DNA from: WQUF01 sp031549885
Lineage (GTDB): Bacteria > Bacillota > Clostridia > Clostridiales > Clostridiaceae
Assembly (NCBI GenBank): GCA_031549885.1
Contig: JAVBPD010000031.1
Span: 25,723 to 89,722, forward strand
Direction: 5' to 3'
Length of the DNA stretch: 64,000 nucleotides
Below the pieces are notes generated by a model. The model was not told where the DNA came from. It saw only the letters and a list, made by a program, of their open reading frames with translations, and searched no databases. Positions 25,591 to 35,183 of the stretch are shown piece after piece; the first letter of the stretch is position 1; every line of letters begins with the position of its first letter. The translations under genes and the position numbers were made by a program.

Positions 25591-27031
25591 ATTATATATT
25601 AAAAAGAATTTTGAAGAATGGGATTACAACATATATCATATAGTTAGCATTTTTTTTAATGATTACCATTTAGAAATTATTAAAGAAGGAGAAGGCTATA
25701 TAGAATTAAATTTAACTAAAGTTAATTTTAATGTAAAAATTCATGAAGAGGAATATTCATATAAAATAGCAAACCATGATAAAGATGAAGTAAAAAAAGA
25801 AATAAATAAATATTTATTAATGTCCTTAGCTCATTTTACAAAAAAAATTGTTCCTTGGGGCACTTTAGTTGGAATTAGGCCTAGCAAAATAGCCTTTAAA
25901 CTTATTAATGAAGGATTTTCTAAAGAGAAAATAGTAAACTACTATGAAGAAAATTATTTAACATATAAATCTAAAGCTTCTTTATGTTATGATGTAGCAG
26001 AAAAAGAAAAGAATTTAATTTCAAAAATACTATATAAAAACTCTTATAGTGTATATATAGGCATGCCTTTTTGTCCCTCTAGATGCTATTATTGTTCATT
26101 TACATCAAACGATATAAATAAAAATTCAAGGTTTGTTGAAATCTATATAGATGCTCTGTTGAGAGAAATTGATGAAATATACAAATATGTTCATAAAGAT
26201 TTTATACCTCAAACTGTATATTTTGGGGGAGGAACTCCTACATCTGTAAATGAAAAGCAATTTGAAAGGGTAATGAAAAAGATATATGACTGCTTTATAA
26301 AGGATAAAGGGATACATGAATTTACTGTTGAGTGCGGGAGAGCAGATTCTATCACAAATGAGAAGCTTAAAGTTATGCTTTATTATGGAGCCACTAGAAT
26401 TAGCATAAATCCACAAACAATGAATGATGATACTTTAAAAAAAATTGGAAGAACACATAATTCTCAAGATGTTATAGAAGCATACAACATGGCGGATAAA
26501 TTAGGATTTAAAAACATTAATATGGATTTAATAATAGGTTTAAAAGATGAAAATAGTGACCATGTTAAAAGAACTTGTGATAGAATATATTCTCTTAAGC
26601 CAAAGAGCTTAACAATTCATGGTTTGTCAGTGAAGAGAAGTTCAAAGCTTCATGAAGATATTGTGCTTGGAAAAGAGCTATTTTATAAGCATAATGAAAT
26701 ATTAAAGATGTATGATATTTCAGAGAAGCTTTCAGAAAAATTAGATTTAAAACCATATTATTTATACAGGCAAAAAAATATGGCAGGATCAATGGAAAAC
26801 GTAGGTTATTCAAAAGAAGGATTTGAAAGCTTATATAACATTTTAATTATGGAAGAAGTTCAAAATATACTTGCATTTGGCTCAGATGGTATTTCAAAAT
26901 TTATATTTAACAATAATGAAATTAAAAGGCAAAAAAATATTAAAGATTTAAGGGAATATATAAAAAATGTTGATAAATTAATTGAAGATAAAAAATCTCA
27001 TATAAATTTATGGAAAATAAATAATGTGTAG
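25583..27031 (+). CDS. hemZ: Radical SAM coproporphyrinogen dehydrogenase-like protein HemZ
   Basis: The 482-aa protein has an N-terminal domain of about 150 aa, then a radical SAM domain with CPSRCYYCSFTS, followed by FGGGTPTS, TVECGRADSIT and NMDLIIGL. The C-terminal part has YYLYRQKNMAGSMENVGY, which separates HemZ from HemN. HemZ proteins are anaerobic oxidases of the HemN superfamily; the true substrate in clostridia is not settled. ATG 25583 overlaps the MBL stop and has no clear ribosome binding site, so translation is probably coupled. Confidence 0.9.
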   Translation: MHKLYIKKNFEEWDYNIYHIVSIFFNDYHLEIIKEGEGYIELNLTKVNFNVKIHEEEYSYKIANHDKDEVKKEINKYLLMSLAHFTKKIVPWGTLVGIRPSKIAFKLINEGFSKEKIVNYYEENYLTYKSKASLCYDVAEKEKNLISKILYKNSYSVYIGMPFCPSRCYYCSFTSNDINKNSRFVEIYIDALLREIDEIYKYVHKDFIPQTVYFGGGTPTSVNEKQFERVMKKIYDCFIKDKGIHEFTVECGRADSITNEKLKVMLYYGATRISINPQTMNDDTLKKIGRTHNSQDVIEAYNMADKLGFKNINMDLIIGLKDENSDHVKRTCDRIYSLKPKSLTIHGLSVKRSSKLHEDIVLGKELFYKHNEILKMYDISEKLSEKLDLKPYYLYRQKNMAGSMENVGYSKEGFESLYNILIMEEVQNILAFGSDGISKFIFNNNEIKRQKNIKDLREYIKNVDKLIEDKKSHINLWKINNV

Positions 27032-27046
27032 TAAAGGGTGAATTAA

Positions 27047-28831
27047 ATGGGTGAAACTTTAGGTACTATGAAGAGAACTCACATGTGCGGAGAAATAAGT
27101 GAAAAATTAGTTTTAAAAAAAGTTACAATCATGGGATGGGTGCAAGGAAAAAGGGATTTTAAATCCCAATATTTTATTAATGTTAGAGATAGAGAGGGAA
27201 TAGTTCAAGTAGTATTTAGCGAAACTATAAACAAAGATGCATATGAAAAGGCAGCTCTTATTAAACCAGAATATTGTGTTGCAATAGAGGGAACAGTAGT
27301 AGAAAGGCAGTCAAAAAACCTAACTATGCCTACAGGAATGGTTGAGATATTAGGAGAAGAATTAAAAATATTATCAGAATCAGAAACACCTCCAATTTAT
27401 ATTAGAGAGGATTTAGATGCAGCTGAAACTATAAGGCTAAAATATAGATATCTTGATTTAAGAAGACCTGATATGCAAAAAATGTTATTTGTAAGGAATA
27501 AAGCTTACAAAGTTGTAAGAGATTTTTTTTACAATAATGGATTTATAGAAGTAGAAACACCAATGCTTACAAAAAGTACACCTGAAGGAGCTAGAGATTA
27601 TCTTGTGCCATCAAGAAATTACCCTGGTACATTTTATGCGCTTCCTCAATCTCCACAAATATTTAAACAGCTTTTAATGGTGTCTGGATTTGATAAATAT
27701 TATCAAATAACAAAATGTTTTAGAGATGAAGACTTAAGAGCAAACAGACAGCCTGAATTTACACAAATTGATGTAGAAATGAGCTTTGTAGATATTGATG
27801 ATGTTATTTTAGTTAATGAAAGCTTGATTCAAAAGTTATTTAAAGAAATTAAAGACGTTGATGTAAAATTGCCTATAAGAAGAATGACATATAAGGAAGC
27901 GTATGAAAAATATGGCTCTGATAAACCAGACTTAAGATTTGGAATGGAGATAAAGGATGTTTCAACTATATTTTCAAAATCAGAATTTAAAGCATTTTCT
28001 GATTGCTTAAATAATGGAGGAAAGATTTCTTCAATAGTTCTTGAAAAGGGAGCAGGTTTAGGAAGAAAACAAATAGATAAATTAGTTAACCTTGTTAAAA
28101 CTTATAAAGCAAAGGGGCTTTTCTATATAGCCTTTGGAGAAGAAATAAAATCTTCATTTTTAAAATTTATAACTGAAGAAGAAATAGAAAATTTAAAAAG
28201 AGCTTTAGATGTTAAACTTGGAGATATAGTGTTTATGGTGGCTGATAAAGAAGATATTGTGCAAAATTCTTTAGGAGCATTAAGACTTGAGCTTGGAAAA
28301 GATTTTAATTTATACGATAAAAACGAATTTAACTTTGTGTGGATAACAGAATTTCCTTTATTTGAATATTCCGAAGAAGAGGACAGATTTGTTGCAAAGC
28401 ATCACCCATTTACATCACCAATGGATGAAGATTTAGAATTGCTTGAAAAAGACAAGAAAAATGTTAGAGCTAAAGCTTATGATATTGTATTAAATGGAGA
28501 AGAAATAGGTGGAGGAAGCATAAGAATTCACAGAAGCGATATCCAAGAGAGGATGTTTAACGCTTTAGGTTTTAATAAAGAAGAAGCTTATGAAAAATTT
28601 GGATTTTTAATTCAAGCCTTTAAATATGGTCCACCTCCACATGGTGGTATTGCATATGGTTTTGATAGATTGATAATGTTCCTTGCAGATACTGAAAACA
28701 TTAAGGATGTAATTGCCTTTCCTAAAAATCAAAATGCTGCTTGCCCTTTAAGTGAAGCGCCAAATATAGTAAATAGTAAACAATTGGAAGAACTTGGAAT
28801 TTACACTGTAGAAGGAAAAAAATTAATATAA
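27047..28831 (+). CDS. aspS: Aspartyl-tRNA synthetase
   Basis: The 594-aa bacterial-type class II synthetase has an N-terminal OB-fold anticodon domain (GWVQGKRDFKSQYFINVRDREG), motif 2 (FRDEDLRANRQPEFTQID), a GAD insertion domain near residues 290-420, and motif 3 (AYGFDRLIMFL). It charges tRNA-Asp (or Asx if indirect amidation is used). AAGGGTG precedes ATG 27047. 6S RNA follows immediately, as in Bacillus. Confidence 0.97.
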   Translation: MGETLGTMKRTHMCGEISEKLVLKKVTIMGWVQGKRDFKSQYFINVRDREGIVQVVFSETINKDAYEKAALIKPEYCVAIEGTVVERQSKNLTMPTGMVEILGEELKILSESETPPIYIREDLDAAETIRLKYRYLDLRRPDMQKMLFVRNKAYKVVRDFFYNNGFIEVETPMLTKSTPEGARDYLVPSRNYPGTFYALPQSPQIFKQLLMVSGFDKYYQITKCFRDEDLRANRQPEFTQIDVEMSFVDIDDVILVNESLIQKLFKEIKDVDVKLPIRRMTYKEAYEKYGSDKPDLRFGMEIKDVSTIFSKSEFKAFSDCLNNGGKISSIVLEKGAGLGRKQIDKLVNLVKTYKAKGLFYIAFGEEIKSSFLKFITEEEIENLKRALDVKLGDIVFMVADKEDIVQNSLGALRLELGKDFNLYDKNEFNFVWITEFPLFEYSEEEDRFVAKHHPFTSPMDEDLELLEKDKKNVRAKAYDIVLNGEEIGGGSIRIHRSDIQERMFNALGFNKEEAYEKFGFLIQAFKYGPPPHGGIAYGFDRLIMFLADTENIKDVIAFPKNQNAACPLSEAPNIVNSKQLEELGIYTVEGKKLI

Positions 28832-28860
28832 TAAATATAGAAAAATAAAAAATATTATGA

Positions 28861-28866
28861 TATAAT
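28861..28866 (+). promoter_or_regulatory. -10 element of the 6S RNA promoter
   Basis: Consensus TATAAT lies 6-8 nt before the likely RNA start. The -35 region is AT-rich with only weak matches near 28838. Confidence 0.55.
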
Positions 28867-28872
28867 AACATT

Positions 28873-29057
28873 AATTAAATCGACTGTGTGCGATATGTAA
28901 GTTTATATTGATCCAACAAATCAATGTATGGGAACCGGACTCTCTTTGTAGATTGACACATCTTCTTTGTTGATGGACCTGAAGCATCGAGGAGGTAACC
29001 CACCTGCGTTAAGCGGGTCTTAATTGCTTGCATAAAACGGCATGGTGGGTTTTTTTA
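28873..29057 (+). ncRNA. ssrS: 6S RNA (RNA polymerase regulator)
   Basis: The region starts near ATTAAATCGACTGTGTGCGA and is GC-richer than its surroundings. It has no coding frame and ends in a hairpin with AACCCACC / GGTGGGTT arms (28997-29004 and 29044-29051) followed by T7. Its size of about 185 nt, its position directly downstream of aspS and the beginning resemble Firmicute 6S RNA (bsrA). 6S RNA folds like an open promoter and binds sigma-A RNA polymerase. The ends are estimated from the -10 box and the T tract. Confidence 0.75.
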
Positions 29058-29084
29058 TTTTATAATTTATTGTGAGGAAATTAT

Positions 29085-30158
29085 ATGTTAGAATACGCAA
29101 TCCTTTTAAATCCAGGGCATAATAGAGTGTACTTTGATGCTTCTAAAAAACTCTCCCTTCTAGAATTTAAAATTTCAAGTGAAATTTTATCAAAAAAAGT
29201 ATTAGAATTTTGCTTTAAGGATATTTTAGGTATAGAATATTTAGTTTTTAAGACTGATGATGAAATTTTAGAAGAGGATATAATAATTATTTCAAGGCTT
29301 TCTTTTACATATGGAATTTTTCAATTAATTAAACTTGAAGACAATATTTACTTAAAGCCTATTTATAAGCATAGCTCCTATTATTTCAATGAAGATATTA
29401 GCATGATTTTAAAATACAGTGGAAAGACAAATGAATTATTTACAAGATTCATGTTGAATATTGCAGTTTCTATTTATTCTATTGGAAAAGATGTAAAGGA
29501 GACATTATTGCTGCTTGATCCTGTTTGTGGTAAAGGAACATCGCTATTTGAAGGTTTATTATTAGGCATATCTTCTTATGGAATAGACATAAATAGCAAA
29601 TCCATTCATGAAGCTTATATTTACTTTAAGAAGTATTTAGAAATGAAAAAATATAAGCACACATCTCATATTGAAAAATTTAGCGATCCTATTAAAAAGA
29701 TTCATTCAAAGAGAATACAATTTAGCTTAGCTAAAAATAAAGAAGATAAAAAGTCAGGAAATACTTTAAATTTACAATTAATTGATGGAGATTCTAAATT
29801 TGCAGATAGCTTTTTTAAGAAGGATACATTTCATATAATTGTTGCAGATTTGCCCTATGGAGTAAAGCATGGAAGCAAGGTGGGAAATGCTGAAGGCTTT
29901 ACTAGAAATCCTGAGGAGTTTTTAAATAACTCTATACCAGCTTGGATTAAAGTGTTAAAAACTGATGGAATATTAATAATGTCATGGAATAGTTTTGTAT
30001 TAAAAAGAAATTATATGGAAAAGATCTTAAAGGAAAATGGATTAAAAATATTGCTTAATGAAAATCCACATGCTTTTGATCATAGGGTTGATCAAGCTAT
30101 AAATAGAGATATAGTTATTGCAATAAAGTCTAAAGTTTTAGAGGAAATTAATGGATAA
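29085..30158 (+). CDS. TRM11-like SAM-dependent RNA methyltransferase
   Basis: The 357-aa protein has a N-terminal region of about 130 aa (THUMP-like in position but not recognisable), then a Rossmann methyltransferase domain with SAM motif LLDPVCGKGTSLFEGLLLG, acidic loop GIDINSKSI and catalytic motif VADLPYGVKHGS. The DLPYG form of motif IV is typical of N2-guanosine or N6-adenosine RNA methylases of the Trm11/RlmKL group. The target RNA is unknown. GTGAGG lies before ATG 29085. It overlaps the following hydrolase by 8 nt. Confidence 0.8.
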   Translation: MLEYAILLNPGHNRVYFDASKKLSLLEFKISSEILSKKVLEFCFKDILGIEYLVFKTDDEILEEDIIIISRLSFTYGIFQLIKLEDNIYLKPIYKHSSYYFNEDISMILKYSGKTNELFTRFMLNIAVSIYSIGKDVKETLLLLDPVCGKGTSLFEGLLLGISSYGIDINSKSIHEAYIYFKKYLEMKKYKHTSHIEKFSDPIKKIHSKRIQFSLAKNKEDKKSGNTLNLQLIDGDSKFADSFFKKDTFHIIVADLPYGVKHGSKVGNAEGFTRNPEEFLNNSIPAWIKVLKTDGILIMSWNSFVLKRNYMEKILKENGLKILLNENPHAFDHRVDQAINRDIVIAIKSKVLEEING

Positions 30159-30822
30159 TACTATTTATATTATAATTCATGGCTTTGCTGGGGATATAAG
30201 TGAAATAAAATATTTAAATGACTTTTTAATAAAAAAAGAATTAAAAGTACATAGCATATTGTTAAAAGGCCATGGAACTAACAAAAGCGACATGAAAAAA
30301 TATAATTATAAACAATGGATAGATCATGCTATATGTGAAATTTTACATATAAAAAAAGATTATAAAAATATTTGCTTAATTGGGTTTTCAATGGGAGGGC
30401 TAATTTGTGTCAATATAATGCAACACATTAAAATATCAAAATTAATTTTAATAAATACACCAGTTTATTTTTGGGATATAAAATTAATATTAAAAAATGT
30501 GTTGTTTGACATTAAAAATAAAAAAAGAGATAATATAAATTTTTATTTACACTCTTCTTCAAAAGCACCGTTTAAGTCATTGATTAATTTTTTGATAATT
30601 TTAAACAAAACTAAAAAAATATTTTCAAATGTAAATGTAAATACTCTAATACTTCAATGTTTAGATGACGATACAGTGAAGAATAAAAGCGCAGTATACA
30701 TTTATAACCTCATTAAAACACAAGCTGAAATTAAATATTACAAAACAGGAGGTCACCAAGTTCTCTTAAGTAGTACAAAAGATTTGGTTTGTGAAGATAT
30801 TTTTAATTTTATTTTAAAATAA
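30151..30822 (+). CDS. Alpha/beta hydrolase (esterase/monoacylglycerol lipase-like)
   Basis: The 223-aa alpha/beta-hydrolase fold protein has the oxyanion segment IIHGFAGD, the nucleophile elbow GFSMGG, an acid in LQCLDDDTV and the catalytic His in KTGGHQVLL, a full triad. Length and layout match carboxylesterase Est30-like and monoacylglycerol lipase families. It acts in the cytoplasm on an unknown short-chain ester. Its start overlaps the methyltransferase end, so they are one transcription unit converging with the phosphoesterase. Confidence 0.85.
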   Translation: MDNTIYIIIHGFAGDISEIKYLNDFLIKKELKVHSILLKGHGTNKSDMKKYNYKQWIDHAICEILHIKKDYKNICLIGFSMGGLICVNIMQHIKISKLILINTPVYFWDIKLILKNVLFDIKNKKRDNINFYLHSSSKAPFKSLINFLIILNKTKKIFSNVNVNTLILQCLDDDTVKNKSAVYIYNLIKTQAEIKYYKTGGHQVLLSSTKDLVCEDIFNFILK

Positions 30823-30825
30823 GTT

Positions 30826-31671
30826 TTATCTCTTTTTAAACGTATAAGGGCTTCTATCCCATAGTGTTTCAGCTTCTTTCCATATTTCATTTGGAATAAA
30901 CATGCTTTTTTCACCAGTTTTTTTAAACATAAGATTTTGAGAAAATTCAACTAAAGAGAGCATATGGTGAACTCCGGTCCTCATTTCAAGTCTAATAGCT
31001 TCTGCAATAGTGGGTGATGATTTATTTAGCCCACTTACTTCCATTTCTTTTTCTACAATGTTTATATCGTAATTTACATACCTAAAGTAAACTTTTTTTG
31101 TTTCTTCATCAAATAAAATATAAGTAGCAACTTCAGGTATTTTATCTAATGAAATTCCTACAGAGCCTGAAGATATAAAGGTTTTTTCATTGTAGTTAAG
31201 ACTTTTAAGTAAATGAGTATGGCCAACAGCTAGTACAGATTCATTTACAGTATCTAAGTAAGGCTTAATATTTTCAAAATACACTAATGTTTCTCGAGTT
31301 TTTGTTGGAGAACCATGTGTTAATAGAATTGAACAAGAACCTAAATCATAAGTTAAAGTTAGTGGAAGTGATGAAATCATATCAATATGTTTTTTTGTAA
31401 GCTTTTTTAAAGTCCAATTAAAAGTTCCAAACTGATTTGTAGTTTTCCACTGATTAAGTTCACCATTTAAAAGTTTAATAAGATCTTCCTCTCGATTTCC
31501 TTTAACGATTATTGCATTAATATCTAACAAACAATCCAGGACCTCGCATGGAAATGGAAGTTCACCTATTAAATCACCTAAGGCAAATATCTTATTAACT
31601 TTTGGCATATCATTTAAAACTGCTTTAAGTGCAGGGTAATTACCATGAATATCAGAAATGATTGCAATCAT
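30826..31671 (-). CDS. Calcineurin-like metallophosphoesterase
   Basis: The 281-aa protein has the phosphoesterase motifs IISDIHGN, GDLIGE, GNREED, LTHGSP and GHTHL in order, binding two metals. The N-terminal 200 residues resemble the YfcE/YmdB-like phosphodiesterase group; the last 80 residues are extra and not recognised. GAGGT precedes ATG 31671. It may be co-transcribed with the upstream TetR regulator (72 nt apart). Confidence 0.88.
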   Translation of the reverse strand: MIAIISDIHGNYPALKAVLNDMPKVNKIFALGDLIGELPFPCEVLDCLLDINAIIVKGNREEDLIKLLNGELNQWKTTNQFGTFNWTLKKLTKKHIDMISSLPLTLTYDLGSCSILLTHGSPTKTRETLVYFENIKPYLDTVNESVLAVGHTHLLKSLNYNEKTFISSGSVGISLDKIPEVATYILFDEETKKVYFRYVNYDINIVEKEMEVSGLNKSSPTIAEAIRLEMRTGVHHMLSLVEFSQNLMFKKTGEKSMFIPNEIWKEAETLWDRSPYTFKKR

Positions 31672-31743
31672 AATTTACCTCGTTTAAAAGTTTTAGTAAC
31701 ATTATAAATAAAAAACTTTTTAAAGGCAAGCCTATTAAATTAG

Positions 31744-32385
31744 TTAAATTACGTTTTCACCATTAATTTCTTTAATGTCCATTTCATTTTTTCCTAAAAT
31801 TAAATTAATAAAAAAATTCCAGTAACATAAAAACTCAGAGTATATTTTTTTTGTATCCACACCATGAGTGTATTCCATGGCATTTATTACTAAAGACCTT
31901 ATAAGCATATTTGATAAAGTTTTTGTATCACAAATAGGAATTTGCTTTAGTTCAATTAATCTATTTAGAACTTTAACTAAATTATCAGTTGGATCATGAA
32001 TCATATACTTAAATAGCATATTTCTTATATTTTCATTATGATATTGTTCCATAAATAATAAGCGCAGCATATTTTGCATTATTGGTGTGTCATTTTCACC
32101 AAAAACATAAACTGACTGTCTAATTATTTCTTCAGGTGTATTTGTCTCTAAGAGCTTTTCAACATCTTCAATTTTCGGTTGGTATTTGTTAAAATTTTCA
32201 GTAAAATAATTTATAATATTGTCTAAAATATCTTGCTTGCTTTTATAATGATTGTAAAGTGAGCTCACTTTAATTCCAACAGCATTTGATATTTCACGCA
32301 TGCTGACAAGCTCGTACCCTTTTTCACCTAAAAGCACAGAAGCTTCCTGTAATATTCTGTCCTTGGTATTATTTAACTTGCCCAT
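31744..32385 (-). CDS. TetR-family transcriptional regulator
   Basis: The 213-aa protein has an N-terminal TetR helix-turn-helix (ILQEASVLLGEKGYELVSMREISNAVGIKVSSLYNHYKSKQDILD) and a variable all-helical ligand-binding C-terminal domain. GGAGG lies before ATG 32385. The neighbour in the same direction is the phosphoesterase; the divergent side is a 620-bp gene-free stretch, so its target cannot be named. Confidence 0.92.
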   Translation of the reverse strand: MGKLNNTKDRILQEASVLLGEKGYELVSMREISNAVGIKVSSLYNHYKSKQDILDNIINYFTENFNKYQPKIEDVEKLLETNTPEEIIRQSVYVFGENDTPIMQNMLRLLFMEQYHNENIRNMLFKYMIHDPTDNLVKVLNRLIELKQIPICDTKTLSNMLIRSLVINAMEYTHGVDTKKIYSEFLCYWNFFINLILGKNEMDIKEINGENVI

Positions 32386-33009
32386 TATTATACCTCCATA
32401 TAGTAAACATCTAAATTATATGATAATTATTTTTAGCTAAATTTTCAAGTGTATTTTGGTAAAATTTTCATAAAATTTAAAAAACAATCGCTTAATTTTT
32501 TACATTAATAATAATAAATGAGTTGAAAAATGTCATTTAATAAAAATTAATAGAAAAATTAAATATTTAAATGATATTTCTGAAGTTATTTGAAAAATAA
32601 GATACCTACTTATATTCTATTCGGTTCAAAGTATTTATATGCTTATATTAGATCAATTGAAGCTTTTAATCAAGGCTTTCAATATAAAATGTAAAAACAT
32701 AAATAAATATATATAAATAGGGGTAACTATATCTAGAATTGATCATTTTTATAATAAAATGTAATAAAATTATAATATAAGTAAAATAATGCAAATAAAC
32801 ATTAATGTAAATTGTTTAATTATATACATGTAATTTTTTTAATATTACCCATAAACTTACAATGAAAGTTTTGGACAAAGATTGTTTTTTTGTGATAATA
32901 GAAAAATAAATGGACAAAATAAATTTAGAAAGGAGCTTATAAATAATTCATAAAAATATAATTAAATATAAGTATTTAAAATATAGCAATATGAAAGTGA
33001 ACTAAAAAA
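32386..33009. other. 624-bp AT-rich region without genes
   Basis: This stretch is extremely AT-rich, with frequent stops in all frames and no convincing hairpin or promoter pair. It separates the TetR gene from the TnpB remnant and may include the decayed left flank of that element. Nothing else can be supported. Confidence 0.5.
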
Positions 33010-33534
33010 ATGTATAGAGCATACAAAACAGAAATTAATCCTAGCAGAAATCAAGAAAAAGTAATCAATATGACTATTGGTGTATGTAGATTTATATACA
33101 ATTTTTATATATCACATAACAAAAAAATACATGAAACATCTGGTAAATTTATCTCTGGTAATGATTTTTCGAAATGGTTAAATAATGAGTACATCTTAAA
33201 AATATAAATAAGACAAAAAAAGTAAAAGGATTAGAAAAATACTTAAAAAGACAGAAAAGAAAGCTTTCAAGGAAATATGAAAGTTTAAAAAAGAGAAATA
33301 AGATTGAGAAAGGAGAAGCTACTAAACAAAATATTCAAAAGCAAGTAAGAAAAGTGCAAGTGACACATCAAAAGTATACAAAATAGCAAATTAAGTAAAA
33401 GATATATACTTTGCACATGTACCCTAGGCTTTAGGGGAATTTACGCTTTTGGAGTATCATATCAAATGTTATTAGAAAAAATATCTTAGGATATTAATTC
33501 GAGAACAGATACGTTGAAGAAGGAATTTTCTTGA
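33010..33534 (+). pseudogene. Decayed TnpB/OrfB remnant of an IS200/IS605-type element
   Basis: Three pieces of one gene remain. ATG 33010 begins the N-terminal helix-turn-helix domain (MYRAYKTEINPSRNQEKVIN, VCRFIYNFYI, then NDFSKWLN), ending at 33207. The frame from 33207 to 33386 gives the basic middle segment KVKGLEKYLKRQKRKLSRKYES and KGEATKQNIQKQ. A C-terminal-like scrap near 33430-33534 reads LGFRGIYAFG and RTDTLKKEFS. The RuvC catalytic core and zinc ribbon are deleted, so it cannot cut DNA. No TnpA gene and no clear element ends were found. Confidence 0.8.
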
Positions 33535-33573
33535 TATGAATACATTTGTTCATATTTTAAGTAGCAGGTAGAC

Positions 33574-34761
33574 ATGAAAAAGTTTATTGGTCTTTTATTA
33601 ACATTAAGTATAATTACTAGTTTTCATGTTAACACTTATGGAACTGAAAACAATCTAAAAGAAAGTGAAATTAAAAATGATACAGGGGGCATAGTGGTAG
33701 ATTGTAAATCTGCGATTTTAATGGAACCTGTATCAGGTAAAATATTATTTGAAAAAAATTCAGATGAAAAATTTGCACCAGCTTCCGTTACAAAGATAAT
33801 GACAATGCTTCTTGCGATGGAAAAGCTGGATTCAGGTCAAATATCGCTTAAAGATACTATGACTGTAAGTGAAAATGCTAAAGCTATGGGTGGTTCAACA
33901 ATGCTACTTGATACTGGCGAGGTTAGAACCGTTGAAGAAATATTAAAAGGAATAGCTATATGTTCAGGAAACGATGCAGCTGTTGCTATGGCGGAATACA
34001 TAGGCGGCTCTGAACAAAACTTTGTAAATATGATGAATGAAAGAGCAAAGCAATTAGGAATGGTTAACACTACATTTTTAAATTGCAACGGTTTACCTGC
34101 AAATGGTCATTTATCTACAGCGAGCGATATAGCTAAAATGTCAAGAGAACTTTTAAAGCATCCAATAATTTTAAAATATACAGGAATATACATGGAAACT
34201 CTTTCAGAAGGGAGAAAAACTCCAATTGAGATGGTAAACCACAATAAGCTTGTAAGATTTTTTGCAGGTTGTGATGGTTTAAAGACAGGCTTTACAGATG
34301 AAGCAAAATATTGCATATCTGCAACAGCTCAAAGGGATGGAGTTAGAATGCTTTCTATTATAGTAGGAGCACCTACTTGGCAAATTAGAAATAGAGATGC
34401 TTCCATGTTGATGAACTATGGTTTTTCACAATTTACAAGTAAACAATTAATAGCTAAAGATGAAGAAATTGAACAAGTTCCTTTAAATAAAAAAGGCGAT
34501 AAATTCTTTATTTTAAAAGCCTCAGATGGTTTTTCTTGTATTATTCATAAGCAAGATAAGGCTGAGATTAAAAAAGTGTGCAAATTTGACCTTAAAAACA
34601 AAAAATATGAAGCAAATGAAGTAATAGGCAAATGTGAACTTTATTTAGGAAATGAGCTTGTAGGGGAAATTAATGTTTATACAGATAGAGAGTTTAAGGT
34701 AGGCGGAATGATTGAGAATTTAAAAGACAACCTTCAAAAGCTTATGGATTTAGGTATATAG
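33574..34761 (+). CDS. dacF: Serine-type D-Ala-D-Ala carboxypeptidase (DacF-like PBP)
   Basis: The 395-aa S11 peptidase has a signal peptide (residues 1-23), active-site SVTK (Ser71, Lys74), SGN at 131-133 and KTG near 237-239, then a C-terminal beta-rich domain and an amphipathic tail for membrane attachment. It removes the terminal D-Ala of peptidoglycan stem peptides outside the cell. In sporulating Firmicutes DacF sets spore cortex crosslinking; vegetative DacA-like roles are equally possible. The ribosome binding site before ATG 33574 is poor. Confidence 0.92.
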   Translation: MKKFIGLLLTLSIITSFHVNTYGTENNLKESEIKNDTGGIVVDCKSAILMEPVSGKILFEKNSDEKFAPASVTKIMTMLLAMEKLDSGQISLKDTMTVSENAKAMGGSTMLLDTGEVRTVEEILKGIAICSGNDAAVAMAEYIGGSEQNFVNMMNERAKQLGMVNTTFLNCNGLPANGHLSTASDIAKMSRELLKHPIILKYTGIYMETLSEGRKTPIEMVNHNKLVRFFAGCDGLKTGFTDEAKYCISATAQRDGVRMLSIIVGAPTWQIRNRDASMLMNYGFSQFTSKQLIAKDEEIEQVPLNKKGDKFFILKASDGFSCIIHKQDKAEIKKVCKFDLKNKKYEANEVIGKCELYLGNELVGEINVYTDREFKVGGMIENLKDNLQKLMDLGI

Positions 34762-34790
34762 AAAATTATAATAAAGAATATAAAATAGAC

Positions 34791-34832
34791 AAACTATACT
34801 CTATTAATAATTTTGTAGGGTATAGTTTTTTA
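34791..34832. terminator. Terminator after dacF
   Basis: A 13-bp stem AAACTATACTCTA / TAGGGTATAGTTT (one T-G pair) has a 12-nt loop and a following T run. It overlaps the stop of the converging small gene and may serve both. Confidence 0.8.
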
Positions 34833-35019
34833 TATTTAGTTTATGACAATTAAAACCATTTAAAATTGTACTTCTTTCTTTTTTGGCTCTTTTTTCTATT
34901 TCTTCAGGGGAAGGTGACTCTTTAAAAAACTCCTGCTCAGTTATTGCATCGTCATGTTTTTTTATTCTATAGCTTGGTCTTAAGTCTAATCCATAAATTT
35001 CTTCATCATTAAATCGCAT
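34804..35019 (-). CDS. Small hypothetical protein
   Basis: The 71-aa protein is highly charged, with EEIEKRAKKERS helical in character. It has no membrane segment and no known domain. A good AGGAG site lies 7 nt before ATG 35019 and the gene fills the space between a terminator and the next promoter region, which support it as real. Function unknown. Confidence 0.6.
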   Translation of the reverse strand: MRFNDEEIYGLDLRPSYRIKKHDDAITEQEFFKESPSPEEIEKRAKKERSTILNGFNCHKLNIKNYTLQNY

Positions 35020-35183
35020 AAATATCTCCTAAAAATAGTTTACTTATAATATATATGAGTTTATTTTTAAAATATGAAAAATATTATTAAATATTGAATC
35101 TTTGTATTTTTTTAAAGCTTTTTTTGGTAATAAAGTATTGTGATATAATAAACGTATAGAAAATAATAGCAGGAGAGAAAATT

